Assembly (NCBI RefSeq): GCF_007998985.1
Contig: NZ_CP041659.1
Span: 1,920,001-1,984,000, forward strand
Source: Sphingomonas xanthus
Lineage (GTDB): Bacteria > Pseudomonadota > Alphaproteobacteria > Sphingomonadales > Sphingomonadaceae
Direction of reading: 5' to 3'
DNA length: 64,000 nucleotides
In this document: positions 41,004 through 49,582 of the stretch, one piece after another
Layout: each line of letters starts with the position of its first letter
Position numbering within the stretch: position 1 is the first letter of the stretch
Translations under genes and position numbers: made by a program
Notes under the pieces: generated by a model
Seen by the model: only the letters and a program-made list of their open reading frames with translations
Database searches by the model: none
What the model was told of the DNA's origin: nothing

Positions 41004-41549
41004 ATGACCAATGCCGAAATCGGCGGGAAGCCACGGTTCTGGAATGGCTGGCGGGTGATGGGGTGGGGAATGGTCGCGGCCCTGCTGGTCACGCCCGCGA
41101 TCGCAATGCGTTTCACCCAGGAAGTCGACTGGAGTCCAGCAGACTTCGTCGTGATGGGCGGACTGATGGTCTCGATCGGCCTGATGATCGAATTCCTTGT
41201 CCGCCAGTCGGGCAACCTTGCCTATCGGCTGGCGTCGGTCATCGCCGCGCTAACCATTTTCCTGACGATCTGGGTCAATCTTGCGGTCGGCATGATCGGC
41301 GAGGAGGGGGGCTATAACCTTCTGTTCCTCGCGCTGATGGTCTTGGCTGTGGCCGGCGCAATCGCGGTCAGTTTCCGCCCGCGTTCGCTGGTGTGGATTG
41401 CGACAGGCGTCGGACTGTTACAGCTGCTGGCCGGCGCCGTCGGCCTGCCCACCGATCCGCGCGGGGCGATGTTGTCGATGATGTTCGCATTGCCCTGGAT
41501 GCTGGCGGCGGGCCTTTACCGCCATGCGGCGGGCAGCCCGGGGCGCTAA
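41004..41549 (+). CDS. Membrane protein (181 aa), divergent from the regulator
   Basis: An integral membrane protein with about five to six helices: MVAALLVTPAIAMRFT, DFVVMGGLMVSIGLMIEFLV, LASVIAALTIFLTIWVNLAV, LLFLALMVLAVAGAIAVSF, LVWIATGVGLLQLLAGAVGL, and a last short one. The motif IWVNLAVGMIGEE in the third loop is recognisable from uncharacterised proteobacterial proteins. The start at 41004 follows GGGAGGACAATGCA, a strong ribosome-binding site; an upstream in-frame ATG at 40944 is possible. It is transcribed away from the winged-helix regulator. Its stop overlaps the convergent XRE gene by 4 bases. Confidence 0.75.
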   Translation: MTNAEIGGKPRFWNGWRVMGWGMVAALLVTPAIAMRFTQEVDWSPADFVVMGGLMVSIGLMIEFLVRQSGNLAYRLASVIAALTIFLTIWVNLAVGMIGEEGGYNLLFLALMVLAVAGAIAVSFRPRSLVWIATGVGLLQLLAGAVGLPTDPRGAMLSMMFALPWMLAAGLYRHAAGSPGR

Positions 41550-41770
41550 TAGGCGCGTCGCAGCGCCTGGAGGAGCATGCGCAGTAACATGGCGACGGGG
41601 CGGGGGACGCCGACCTTGCCTTCCAGCCACAGGCTGACCGCCGAGCGGCTCACGCCGATCGCTTGGGCCAGGTCCGCCTGAGTCTTGTAGCCGAGCAGCC
41701 GCATGTGCCGGCGAAGCTCCTCCGGCGACATGGAGGCGAGTAACTCGGGCCGGTTTTTCGGATCCTCCAT
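41546..41770 (-). CDS. Small XRE-family helix-turn-helix protein
   Basis: A 74-residue protein whose core is a Cro/CI type helix-turn-helix: YKTQADLAQAIGVSRSAVSL, then WLEGKVGVPRPVAMLLRMLL. The N-terminal part (RPELLASMSPEELRRHMRLL) is a short helix that may mediate dimerisation. No other domain is present. A perfect 12-base palindrome sits 32 bases upstream of its start, suggesting autoregulation. Partners such as a toxin are not obvious: the neighbouring gene on this strand is the far-off winged-helix regulator, and its convergent neighbour is a membrane protein. Confidence 0.85.
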   Translation of the reverse strand: MEDPKNRPELLASMSPEELRRHMRLLGYKTQADLAQAIGVSRSAVSLWLEGKVGVPRPVAMLLRMLLQALRRAY

Positions 41771-41801
41771 TGCGCCTGTCTAGCGGCTTGGCGCGATGAG
41801 A

Positions 41802-41813
41802 CAATGCGCATTG
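41802..41813. promoter_or_regulatory. Perfect palindrome CAATGCGCATTG upstream of the XRE gene
   Basis: A 12-base perfect palindrome, 32-43 bases before the XRE start and 112-123 bases before the RmuC start. Small Cro-like proteins usually bind short palindromes and repress their own gene, so this is a natural operator candidate. Confidence 0.4.
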
Positions 41814-41924
41814 CCGGAACGGCCATGGTAGTTCCCCGAAGGCGTCGGCGGATTTGCCGATCCACTCTTGAGGCCGGTTTCAAAAGCGCATAGGTTCACA
41901 TTTCGTTCTTTTCGGGAGGGATGG

Positions 41925-43316
41925 TTGGACGCGCTCGCGCTGGGATTTGTCATTATCGCGTTGCTGGCGGGGCTGGCAGCTGGCTGGCTGATGGCCTCGC
42001 GCCAGGCTTCGCCGTTGCGCGGCGAGATCGACGGTCTTCGCGAACGTCTGGGCGCGGCTGAACGGGAGGGCGCGGCAGCGGGCGAGCGGGCCGCGCGGGC
42101 TGAGCAATTGCAAAAGCTTCTCGACGCCGTAACCGGCGAACGCGATGAGGCGATGCGGGTGCGGGCGATGCTTGAGGCCGACGCCCGCAATTTTGATGCG
42201 CGGATGAAGGATCTGCAGGAATCAAAAGATGCGCTGATCGCCCAGTTCCGAAGTGTCGGCGACCAGATGCTCGAGAAGGCGCAGAAGGACTTCCTCGAAC
42301 GGGCAGGCCAGCGGTTCAGCGAGGCCGACAAGGCCAGCCAGGTGAAGCTCCAGACATTGCTTCAGCCGGTCGAAGCGACGTTGAAACGCTATGAAGAGGG
42401 ACTTCAGCGGGTCGAGAAAGAAAGGGTCGACCAATACGCCGGCCTCAAATCGGTGGTCGAACAGGTCCGCGAAGGACAGGGCCGTGTGCGCGATGAGACG
42501 CGCAACCTCGTCAATGCGCTTCGCTCATCACCCAAGGCGCGCGGACGGTGGGGGGAAAAGACGCTGCAGAACGTGCTCGAACAGGCCGGGCTCATCGAGC
42601 ATGCCGATTTCGCGACCGAAGTCAGCGTCGATACCGACGAGGGGCGGCTTCGTCCCGATGCGATCATCAACCTGCCTGGCGGGCGCAAGCTGGTGATCGA
42701 CGCGAAATGTTCGCTGAACGCCTATCTCGACGCTTCGGAAGAGGTCGATGATGCGCGGCGCGACGTCCATTTGCGCGCCCATGTCGCATCGATGAAAAAC
42801 CATGCGCAGCAATTGGGGTCGAAATCCTACTGGTCGCAGTTCGACGACGCCGCCGATTATGTCGTGATGTTCATTCCCGGCGAGCATTTCCTGACCGCAG
42901 CGCTGGAACATGATCACGGGCTTTGGGAATGGGCGTTCGAGCGCAAGGTCCTGCTTGCTACCCCTACCAACCTTGTCGCTATCGCCCGGACGGTGGCCAG
43001 CGTCTGGCGCCAGGAGAAATTGGCCAAGGAAGCAGGACAAATTGCCGCGCTGGGACGGGAATTGCACAGCCGACTGGCAACCATGGCTGAGCATGTCGCC
43101 TCGGTCGGGACCAACCTGTCGCGCGCCAACGCCAGCTACAACAAGCTGGTCGGCAGTCTTGAAAGCCAGGTGATGACCCAGGCCAAGAGGTTTGAGGTGC
43201 TGGGTGCGGGGAGCGCTAAGGACATAGCGGCGGCGCCATTGATCGACACGGTGCCGCGCACCCTCAACAAGCTGGCGCCGCCCAAGGCGAGCGCCAATGA
43301 GGACGACGCCGCCTAA
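41925..43316 (+). CDS. rmuC: DNA recombination protein RmuC homologue
   Basis: RmuC limits inversions at short inverted repeats and is related to nuclease folds. The 463 residues show an N-terminal membrane helix (LGFVIIALLAGLAAGWLM), a coiled coil (about 25-200, rich in Glu/Arg/Ala, AERE and EQLQKLLDAV), and the RmuC domain with ARGRWGEKTLQNVLEQAGL, RPDAIINLPGGRKLVIDAKC, YVVMFIPGEHFLTAAL and NLVAIARTVASVWRQEK. PDAII and the DAKC stretch resemble PD-(D/E)xK nucleases. The TTG start at 41925 is chosen for GGGAGGG 7 bases upstream; the frame is open further back. Confidence 0.9.
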   Translation: MDALALGFVIIALLAGLAAGWLMASRQASPLRGEIDGLRERLGAAEREGAAAGERAARAEQLQKLLDAVTGERDEAMRVRAMLEADARNFDARMKDLQESKDALIAQFRSVGDQMLEKAQKDFLERAGQRFSEADKASQVKLQTLLQPVEATLKRYEEGLQRVEKERVDQYAGLKSVVEQVREGQGRVRDETRNLVNALRSSPKARGRWGEKTLQNVLEQAGLIEHADFATEVSVDTDEGRLRPDAIINLPGGRKLVIDAKCSLNAYLDASEEVDDARRDVHLRAHVASMKNHAQQLGSKSYWSQFDDAADYVVMFIPGEHFLTAALEHDHGLWEWAFERKVLLATPTNLVAIARTVASVWRQEKLAKEAGQIAALGRELHSRLATMAEHVASVGTNLSRANASYNKLVGSLESQVMTQAKRFEVLGAGSAKDIAAAPLIDTVPRTLNKLAPPKASANEDDAA

Positions 43317-43346
43317 GCTGTACCGGCAGGCGGCGGCGGCGGAGCT

Positions 43347-44183
43347 CTAGCGCGCCTGCATCAGCTCGATCGACCCGCGGCTGTTGCTGAGCGTCAGCCG
43401 GTCGCCCATGCCATTGATTGTCATCGGCATCAGCAGGATGCGCATGCCCTGGTCCTCGAAGCTCATGTCGCGGCAGGCCATCTGCGTGGCCAAGGGCGCG
43501 CCGGCGGTGAGGACATTGCCGCTCTGCGTATAGCCCGATCCGATCGTGTTGCAGCCGAACTTGGCGCTCATCTGGTCGGGCAGAAAATTGACGTAGAAGT
43601 TGCTGCGCGGGGTTGGCCGGCCGTTGATTGCCGTCACTAGCCAGTTGGTTCGGGCCAGCGTCGGCGCGCCGGGACCCGGCTGATGGGGATATCCCGTTTC
43701 GCCGACCTGGCTGAAAAAGGCCGTTGGCGCGCCGCAACCCCGGAACATCCGGCCGTCGACGTAGACCTGGACATTGTCCGGATAGGTCCGGTCGCTCATT
43801 CCGTCGCTGCACGGCCCGCGGGTGATGTTCACCTCCAGCCGCTGGGTGCGGTAAATGGGTCCCGCAACGCCGTTGATTGGAACGGGGGTGGGCTGGCTAA
43901 CGCGATAATTGTTGTTCCCGCGGTCGGTGAAGACCATATCCCGGGCGCCAATTTCCAGGTCCCAGAAAGGTTCGGTCCCGATCGCGCGATACTGACCGGC
44001 GGGGGCCGGATATTGCGGCGGATACCCTTGCGAGGGGGGGTAACCGGGCATCGGCGGATATTGCTGTGGCGGGTAGCCCGTCGGCCCCTGCGGATAGGGC
44101 TCCGGATAGCCGGGATCGGTGGCATAAGGCTCGCAGGCGGTCAGCGCCAAGGCAAGCAGCGGCAGCGTGGCGATAGTTTTCAT
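43347..44183 (-). CDS. Lipoprotein with COG3650-like and META (HslJ) domains
   Basis: 278 residues beginning with a lipoprotein signal, MKTIATLPLLALALTAC, where LTAC is the lipobox (C17). A Pro/Tyr/Gly-rich stretch follows (about 20-65: PGYP, GYPPQQYPP, QGYPPQYP). Next is a COG3650-like domain (RAIGTEPFWDLEIGARDMVF, then CSDGMSDRTYPDNVQVYVDG), and last a META/HslJ-like domain (NGRPTPRSNFYVNFLPDQMS, SAKFGCN, ACRDMSFEDQGM). META proteins occur in the envelope and are linked to stress resistance. The gene lies downstream of the SpoU methyltransferase gene on the same strand, 20 bases apart. Confidence 0.85.
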   Translation of the reverse strand: MKTIATLPLLALALTACEPYATDPGYPEPYPQGPTGYPPQQYPPMPGYPPSQGYPPQYPAPAGQYRAIGTEPFWDLEIGARDMVFTDRGNNNYRVSQPTPVPINGVAGPIYRTQRLEVNITRGPCSDGMSDRTYPDNVQVYVDGRMFRGCGAPTAFFSQVGETGYPHQPGPGAPTLARTNWLVTAINGRPTPRSNFYVNFLPDQMSAKFGCNTIGSGYTQSGNVLTAGAPLATQMACRDMSFEDQGMRILLMPMTINGMGDRLTLSNSRGSIELMQAR

Positions 44184-44203
44184 GGCGTAACAACCCGCAA
44201 GGA

Positions 44204-45010
44204 TCAGCTGCGGTTCCGCCAGCTTGCCCGGACATGGAAGGCCATCACCGCGGCGGCGACAGCGGCGTTGAGGCTGTCCGCACGGCCCAGCATCGGCATT
44301 TTGACGAGCAGGTCGCACTCCGCCTCGTACGAGGGCGGAAGGCCCTGGCTCTCATTGCCGATCAAAAGGAAGCAGGGCTGGTCATAATCGGGATCGAGAT
44401 AGTCATGGCTGGTGTTGAGGCTGGTCCCGACCAGCTGGCCGGGGCCCTCGCGCAGCCAGGCAATGAATTCCTCCCATCGAGCGCTTGCCACGGTCTGGGT
44501 GAAGATTGCCCCCATCGACGCGCGCACCGCTTCGACCGACCAGGGATCGGCGCTGTCGTCGATCAGGATAAGGCCGCCCGCACCGGTCGCGTCGCCGGTG
44601 CGCAGGATGGTGCCGATATTGCCCGGATCGCGAAGCGCCTGTGCGACAATCCACAGCGGGGCTGCGGCGCGGTCGATCGCGGCCAGCGCCATGTCCGGCT
44701 GGCGGTAGGCGCCAAGGATGGCTTGCGGATTATCCTTGCCGCTCATCTTGCTGAGGATGTCGGGGGTCGTCTCGATCACGTCCGCGCCGCGTGCTTCGGC
44801 GGCGGCGATGATCTCGGCGGCGAGGGGATGCACTCCGGCGGCGGCGGAATAGGCGATGATTTCGGGAAGCATTCCGCTGTCGCGCGCTTCGGCCAGGATG
44901 CGCAATCCCTCTGCCAGGAACAGGCCTTCACCCTTGCGCACCTTCTTATCGCGCAGGCCCCTCAGCCGCTTGACGGTCTCGTTGGAAAAGGAAGTAATCT
45001 GGCGCGGCAT
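44204..45010 (-). CDS. SpoU-type RNA 2'-O-methyltransferase (TrmH/RlmB family)
   Basis: The 268-residue protein has an N-terminal substrate-binding domain (MPRQITSFSNETVKRLRGLR, then KGEGLFLAEGLRILAEA) and the C-terminal SPOUT knot with motif 1 DPGNIGTILRTGDATGAGGL, motif 2 LLIGNESQGLP and motif 3 ADSLNAAVAAAVMAFH. Methylates ribose in rRNA or tRNA. The N-terminal type (TrmH/TsnR/RlmB-like) does not tell the exact substrate. It lies 63 bases downstream of ptsH and may be on the same transcript. A stable hairpin with the Shine-Dalgarno sequence at its tip lies immediately before the ATG. Confidence 0.9.
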   Translation of the reverse strand: MPRQITSFSNETVKRLRGLRDKKVRKGEGLFLAEGLRILAEARDSGMLPEIIAYSAAAGVHPLAAEIIAAAEARGADVIETTPDILSKMSGKDNPQAILGAYRQPDMALAAIDRAAAPLWIVAQALRDPGNIGTILRTGDATGAGGLILIDDSADPWSVEAVRASMGAIFTQTVASARWEEFIAWLREGPGQLVGTSLNTSHDYLDPDYDQPCFLLIGNESQGLPPSYEAECDLLVKMPMLGRADSLNAAVAAAVMAFHVRASWRNRS

Positions 45011-45013
45011 GGT

Positions 45014-45030
45014 CCGAAAGCCTCTTTCGG
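45014..45030 (-). promoter_or_regulatory. Hairpin around the ribosome-binding site of the SpoU methyltransferase gene
   Basis: On the message strand CCGAAAG-AGG-CTTTCGG is a perfect 7-base-pair stem with the loop AGG. The loop and flanking stem form the ribosome-binding sequence (AAAGAGG), and the ATG is three bases after the stem. Folding would hide the ribosome-binding site, so translation could depend on RNA structure or coupling to ptsH. Confidence 0.5.
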
Positions 45031-45073
45031 GGGCGGGAAGGAAATGGGCAAGTCCCCGGCTTGCCGCGGCGCG

Positions 45074-45346
45074 CTACTCCTCGCCGAACTTGCCTTCCAC
45101 CAAGGCCGTCAGCTCGCGCATCGCCTCGTCGCAGCCCTCGCCTTCGCAGTGGATAGTGATTCGGTCCCCCATGGCCGCCCCCAGCATCATCAATCCCATG
45201 ATCGACGTGCCGACCACGCGGTTGCCGTCCTTTTCGACCTCGATTCGGGCAGCTAGGCCCGATGCGAGGTTGACGAACTTGGCGCTCGCCCGGGCGTGCA
45301 GCCCGCGACGATTGGTAATCTTGATCGTCTTCGACCGGCCGCTCAA
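45074..45346 (-). CDS. ptsH: Phosphocarrier protein HPr
   Basis: Carries phosphate from enzyme I to EIIA. A 90-residue HPr with the phospho-accepting histidine H17 in RRGLHARA and the regulatory serine S48 in GTSIMGLMML, the site used by HPr kinase, which is encoded three genes upstream. No sugar permease component is nearby, so this is the regulatory type of PTS. Its ATG overlaps the EIIA stop by 4 bases. Enzyme I is not in the window. Confidence 0.93.
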   Translation of the reverse strand: MSGRSKTIKITNRRGLHARASAKFVNLASGLAARIEVEKDGNRVVGTSIMGLMMLGAAMGDRITIHCEGEGCDEAMRELTALVEGKFGEE

Positions 45347-45750
45347 GCAGCGGCCTCGCCAAGGATTTCGGAGGCCACGGAAATATATTTGCGCCCCGCC
45401 TCTCGCGCCGCAGCGACTGCGGCGCGAACCGACATCGCCTTGCGGGCCCCTTCGAGACGGATCAGCATCGGCAGGTTCACTCCCGCAATGACCTCGACGT
45501 CCTCGCTTTTCATCAGGCTGATGGCGAGGTTGGATGGCGTGCCGCCAAACAGGTCCGTGAGAATGATGACTCCCTTGCCCTGGTCACAGCGCTGGATCGC
45601 GTCCGCAATATCCTTGCGGCGCTCTTCCATGTCGTCGTCGGCGTCGATGCATATGCCCTCGATCGCGTCTTGGGGTCCGACCACATGTTCCATGGCTGTG
45701 ATGAACTCGGCCGCCAGACGGCCGTGGGTCACCAGCACTAGTCCGATCAT
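45343..45750 (-). CDS. Mannose-type PTS EIIA component
   Basis: A 135-residue EIIA of the mannose family (often called ManX or EIIA-Man in alphaproteobacteria), with the phosphorylated histidine H9 in VLVTHGRLA and the DLFGGTPSNLAI motif near residue 67. No EIIB/C/D permease is encoded next to it, so it is thought to act as a phosphorylation-dependent regulator. It lies between rapZ and ptsH, overlapping ptsH by 4 bases, with a 16-base space after rapZ. Confidence 0.92.
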   Translation of the reverse strand: MIGLVLVTHGRLAAEFITAMEHVVGPQDAIEGICIDADDDMEERRKDIADAIQRCDQGKGVIILTDLFGGTPSNLAISLMKSEDVEVIAGVNLPMLIRLEGARKAMSVRAAVAAAREAGRKYISVASEILGEAAA

Positions 45751-45766
45751 TCAATCACCCGCTGTA

Positions 45767-46687
45767 TCACTTGGCCCGCGCCCTGGATCTTCGCGGGGAC
45801 TCTTCAATCGTATCACTCGGTGGCGAAGCGAGGTCGCGGTGACGGACAATCGGGGAAAATCCCGCGTCGCGCAACCGCTTCGCCATTTCGGTCGCCGCCG
45901 CCACCGACCGGTGGCGCCCACCGGTGCATCCGAACGCCACGGTGAGATAGCTTTTGCCAGCGGCCCAATAGCGGGGAATCAGATTTTGCAACAGGGCCTC
46001 GACCTGATCGAGCGTCGGGGACCAAGCCGAGTCTCGCCGACAATGGTCCTGTACGGCCTGGTCAAGCCCGGTCAGCGGCCGCAATTCCTCGATCCAGTGC
46101 GGGTTGTCGACGAAGCGCAGGTCGAACACCAGGTCCGCGGTCCGCGAAATGCCGCGGGCAAAACCGAAAGAGGAAATGGTCAGCACCAGCTGGTCGACTT
46201 CGCCGCCATAACGGCACCGCAGTTCGTCGCGCAGTTCGGTCGGCCTCAGGTCGGTGGTGTCGAGTACCGTGTCGGCCATTTGGCGCAAGGGCGAGGTCGC
46301 ACCACGCTCCCGGGAGATGCCGTCCTCTGCGGGCCGGTCGGGGGCAAGCGGGTGGCGCCGGCGGGTTTCGTCGTAGCGCCGAATCAATTCGGTCCCCGCG
46401 CAGTCGAGGTAGAGAATCTCTGGCGTTACCCCCTCGATTGCGCGCAGCTGTGACGGCAGCGCGGTGGGATCGAACCCCCGGCTGCGGACGTCCATGCCGA
46501 CCGCGATCGGCACCGAGCGCTGCTCCTGTCGCTCGCCATGGACGAAATCATGGAGCATGGCGGTGGGCAGGTTGTCGACACAATCCCAGCCCATGTCCTC
46601 AAGCGCATCGAGAACGGTCGACTTGCCGGCGCCGGACATGCCGGTGACAAGCAGCAGCCGGGGCAGGGACTTTGCGGGATCGGCCAT
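45767..46687 (-). CDS. rapZ: RNase adapter protein RapZ family NTPase
   Basis: The 306-residue P-loop protein has Walker A GMSGAGKS (16-23), the motif DCVDNLP, the GMDVRSRGFDP segment and the C-terminal family signature FGCTGGRHRSV. RapZ guides RNase E to sRNAs in enterobacteria. In alphaproteobacteria the gene sits with HPr kinase and EIIA, as here, and a role in linking cell wall precursor or nitrogen status to the PTS is suspected. The RNA-binding C-terminus is short and Arg-rich (RRSRARAK). It begins 2 bases after hprK. Confidence 0.92.
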   Translation of the reverse strand: MADPAKSLPRLLLVTGMSGAGKSTVLDALEDMGWDCVDNLPTAMLHDFVHGERQEQRSVPIAVGMDVRSRGFDPTALPSQLRAIEGVTPEILYLDCAGTELIRRYDETRRRHPLAPDRPAEDGISRERGATSPLRQMADTVLDTTDLRPTELRDELRCRYGGEVDQLVLTISSFGFARGISRTADLVFDLRFVDNPHWIEELRPLTGLDQAVQDHCRRDSAWSPTLDQVEALLQNLIPRYWAAGKSYLTVAFGCTGGRHRSVAAATEMAKRLRDAGFSPIVRHRDLASPPSDTIEESPRRSRARAK

Positions 46688-46689
46688 GC

Positions 46690-47130
46690 TCAGCCCTTCA
46701 GCCCCAGTCGGTCGAGCGCGATGGCGACTTTCGGCGCGGCCGACGCGGTCATCGCATCGACATTGACCAGCGGCAAGTTCAGCCCAAGAATCATCCGCTC
46801 GCGCCCCTCGTCGGGCATCCGTTCAAGCTCGCGGGTCAGCTCGACGACCAGTGCCAGCGGGACATCGTCGACCATCTCCATCTGGACGATGCCGATTCCG
46901 CGGATTTCAAGCTTGCCCCGGATCGTCGCGGGCGCGGAGACGATCAGCCGGTCCCCGGACTTGTGCACGATGCTGCGGTCATCGCTTACGAGCGTGAAGC
47001 CATGGTCGAGCAAGCGCAGCGCCAGATCCGACTTGCCCGAGCCCGACGGGCCGCAGATCAGTACCGCGCGTCCATCCTTCGCAACACTCGTTGCGTGGAG
47101 ATTCTCCGAACTTAGTCGCGGTCCGTTCAT
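46690..47130 (-). CDS. hprK: HPr kinase/phosphorylase (short alphaproteobacterial form)
   Basis: Phosphorylates HPr at its regulatory serine. The 146-residue form lacks the N-terminal domain of Gram-positive HprK, as is usual in alphaproteobacteria. Walker A is GPSGSGKS (27-34), followed by DDRSIV and the family region IRGKLEIRGIGIV. It overlaps the sensor kinase stop by 4 bases (ATGA) and is followed after 2 bases by rapZ, so phosphorelay and PTS are coupled in translation. Confidence 0.92.
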   Translation of the reverse strand: MNGPRLSSENLHATSVAKDGRAVLICGPSGSGKSDLALRLLDHGFTLVSDDRSIVHKSGDRLIVSAPATIRGKLEIRGIGIVQMEMVDDVPLALVVELTRELERMPDEGRERMILGLNLPLVNVDAMTASAAPKVAIALDRLGLKG

Positions 47131-48701
47131 GCCCGGTCGGCAGCCTTCAAGGTAATGGTGAAGCGGGCGCCTGATGGCGCATCATCGCGGTCGGCCACGT
47201 CAATCTCCCCGTCATGGCCTTCAACGATCGCTCGGGCGATCGCAAGGCCGAGCCCAGAATGGCGGCCGAAGCTTTCCGCTTCGGGACGAACCGAATGAAA
47301 GCGATTGAAGATCGCTTCGCGCAGCTGTTCCGGGACACCCGGGCCTTCGTCGTCGATGCGCACCAAGATTCGGTCGCCGACATGTGTCGCAGCTATTTCC
47401 ACCAGCCCGCCAGGCGGAGAAAAACTGATCGCATTGTCGATCAGATTGTCGATCGCGCGGGCCAGGCGACTAGGTTCGCCCATGACCAGCGCGCTCGCGC
47501 GGCGCGGTCGGGCAAAGGCGATCCGCACGTCGCCGGTTTCGCGGCGGGTTTCCCATGACGAAACCAGTTGACCGATGAGATCGCCGAGGTCGACGGGTTC
47601 GAAGCGGGCCCGGGCGAGTTCCGCGTCAGTGCGGGCCGCCTCGCCAATGTCGCCGATCAACCGGTCGAGCCTGACCACGTCCTGGCGGATCACATCGACC
47701 AGCTGGTTGCGCAGTGCAGGATCCTCGATCCGTTCGAGGCCGTCGATCGCCGAACGGAGCGATGCCAGCGGGTTCTTGAGCTCATGGGTAACGTCGGCGG
47801 CAAAAGCTTCGATATTGTCGATCCGATGTCGCAGCGACTGGCTCATGTCGCTCACCGATCGGGCAAGTAGGCCGATCTCGTCGCTGCGCGAAGGCAGGCG
47901 CGGCACCCGAACCTCCCGGGCGCGGCCAAGCCGGACCCGATGCGCGGCCAAGGCGATCCGGCGCAGCGGCTGGACGATGGTCCGGGCCAGGAACAACGAC
48001 AACAGCACCGACAGCAGTAGCACGACCGCAAGGGCGATCAGCAGGGACCCGCGCTGCTTTCGCACGGTGCGGGTAAAGGATCGGTCATTGTCGCTGATCA
48101 ACAGGATCGACCCGTCGCCGACGGGCGCGGCGGCAGAAAAAACCGGGGTCAGCTCGGGCGCCTGGCGAATGGCGGTGTGGGCCTTGCCGCTGGACCGTGC
48201 GGCAACAACTTCCTCCCAGGCCGCCGCATTGTCGACCTCGGGCTCGACGAAATCCTCGTCATTCTTTTCGCCGACCAGCGCATTGAAACCGCGGTCGAGC
48301 GCCCGGGCCACATCCTTCGTCCATTTCTGGGTAGTCGGGTCGCGCAGGCGATAGGTGGGGCCGGTGACGGTCCAGCTGTCGTGCGCCAGCGTGCCGTCGG
48401 CCGAATAGAGCCGAAGGCGCGCGCTGCTTTGCCGCGACAATGTCGCCATCAAAGCTTCGCGCCGCGCTGGCGGAACCTCAGCCAGCGCAACTGCGGCGAA
48501 CTCGGTCATCGCCTCGACCTTGTGCACCCGCTCACGCTCAAGCCGGTTGCGGTAGCTGTCGAGGTACAGGATGGCGAGCAGAACGAGCACGAGCGTCAGC
48601 ACGTTCACCGCCAGGATGCGGTGCGTAAGCGTCCATCGTCCCGACCAGGTCAGGACGAGGTCGGTCTCGTCATTCCTCGCCAAATCGATATCCGACGCCA
48701 T
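47127..48701 (-). CDS. chvG: ChvG-type sensor histidine kinase
   Basis: 524 residues. Two membrane helices (about 23-46, [20 protein letters not shown]; and about 207-230, [20 protein letters not shown]) enclose a periplasmic sensor. A HAMP linker follows, then the phospho-accepting H306 in [13 protein letters not shown], and an ATPase domain with [22 protein letters not shown] and [10 protein letters not shown]. ChvG senses acid pH or envelope state in Agrobacterium and Sinorhizobium. The start MASDIDLA lies inside the end of the regulator gene (32-base overlap); the 162-base upstream frame is the regulator read out of frame. Confidence 0.92.
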   Translation of the reverse strand: MASDIDLARNDETDLVLTWSGRWTLTHRILAVNVLTLVLVLLAILYLDSYRNRLERERVHKVEAMTEFAAVALAEVPPARREALMATLSRQSSARLRLYSADGTLAHDSWTVTGPTYRLRDPTTQKWTKDVARALDRGFNALVGEKNDEDFVEPEVDNAAAWEEVVAARSSGKAHTAIRQAPELTPVFSAAAPVGDGSILLISDNDRSFTRTVRKQRGSLLIALAVVLLLSVLLSLFLARTIVQPLRRIALAAHRVRLGRAREVRVPRLPSRSDEIGLLARSVSDMSQSLRHRIDNIEAFAADVTHELKNPLASLRSAIDGLERIEDPALRNQLVDVIRQDVVRLDRLIGDIGEAARTDAELARARFEPVDLGDLIGQLVSSWETRRETGDVRIAFARPRRASALVMGEPSRLARAIDNLIDNAISFSPPGGLVEIAATHVGDRILVRIDDEGPGVPEQLREAIFNRFHSVRPEAESFGRHSGLGLAIARAIVEGHDGEIDVADRDDAPSGARFTITLKAADRA

Positions 48702-49398
48702 ACAGGGTTTCGATCGCATCGAACTGGGGGTCGGCGGAGCGAAACTTGCGGCGGATCCGCTTGATATGACTGTCGATGGTGCGGTCGTCGACATAGACGT
48801 CGTCCTGATAGGCGACGTCGAGCAGCTGATTGCGCGACTTGACCACGCCAGGGCGCTGGGCAAGCGCTTCGAGGATCAGGAACTCGGTCACGGTCAAGGT
48901 GACGTCGCGCTCATCCCACAACACTTTGTGCCGCGCCGGGTCCATGACCAGGCGCCCGCGTTCGATCAATGGCGGTTCCGCCTCGTTGACGCTGTCGGCG
49001 CCGTTGCCATTACCACGGGCGAGGTCCTGACGACGCAGCAGGGCGCGGATTCGTGCGATCAACAGTCGCTGCGAAAAGGGTTTGGAAATATAATCGTCGG
49101 CGCCCATTGCGAGGCCCAGCGCCTCGTCCACCTCATCGTCCTTGGAGGTCAGGAAGATGACTGGCATGGTCCCCACCGGACCACCCATTTCGCGGACCCG
49201 GCGTAGCAATTCCATCCCGTCCATCTGCGGCATCTTGATGTCGAACACGCCGAGATCAGGCGGGTTTTCAGTGAACGCGCGAAGTGCCGTCAGGCCATCG
49301 GTGTAGACGCGGGTCAGGAAACCCTCGGCCTGGAGCGCGATCGACACGGAGGTCAGGATGTTGCGGTCGTCATCGACGAGCGCGATCACGTGGCTCAT
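48670..49398 (-). CDS. chvI: ChvI-type response regulator
   Basis: 242 residues: a receiver domain with the acidic pocket DDD (9-11), phosphoacceptor D53 in [11 protein letters not shown] and K106 (in YISKPF), a linker rich in Asn/Gly, and an OmpR-type winged helix with [20 protein letters not shown] and [18 protein letters not shown]. It heads the chvI-chvG-hprK-rapZ-EIIA-ptsH run and is divergent from pckA. In several alphaproteobacteria ChvI affects pckA and exopolysaccharide genes. The start at 49398 has AAGGAGCA shortly upstream. Confidence 0.93.
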   Translation of the reverse strand: MSHVIALVDDDRNILTSVSIALQAEGFLTRVYTDGLTALRAFTENPPDLGVFDIKMPQMDGMELLRRVREMGGPVGTMPVIFLTSKDDEVDEALGLAMGADDYISKPFSQRLLIARIRALLRRQDLARGNGNGADSVNEAEPPLIERGRLVMDPARHKVLWDERDVTLTVTEFLILEALAQRPGVVKSRNQLLDVAYQDDVYVDDRTIDSHIKRIRRKFRSADPQFDAIETLYGVGYRFGEE

Positions 49399-49485
49399 GC
49401 CTGCTCCTTGTTACGGCTTGGAGGGATAGCCAGCGCCGCGTTTTGAAACAAGGCCGGGACGGTGATTGGGGAGGGCTAGAGTGCT

Positions 49486-49514
49486 TTGACCGCACCCCAT
49501 GTGATATGTATAGG
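49486..49514 (+). promoter_or_regulatory. Sigma-70 type promoter for pckA
   Basis: TTGACC (49486-49491), a 17-base spacer, and TATAGG (49509-49514). It is the best consensus-like promoter in the window and lies 69 bases upstream of the pckA start in the space divergent from chvI. Confidence 0.6.
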
Positions 49515-49582
49515 CCCTGCGCACACCAAAGCGGCGATGTCCGGGCGCGGGCGTCGCCCTTGATATTTCAGGGAGAATCGAC

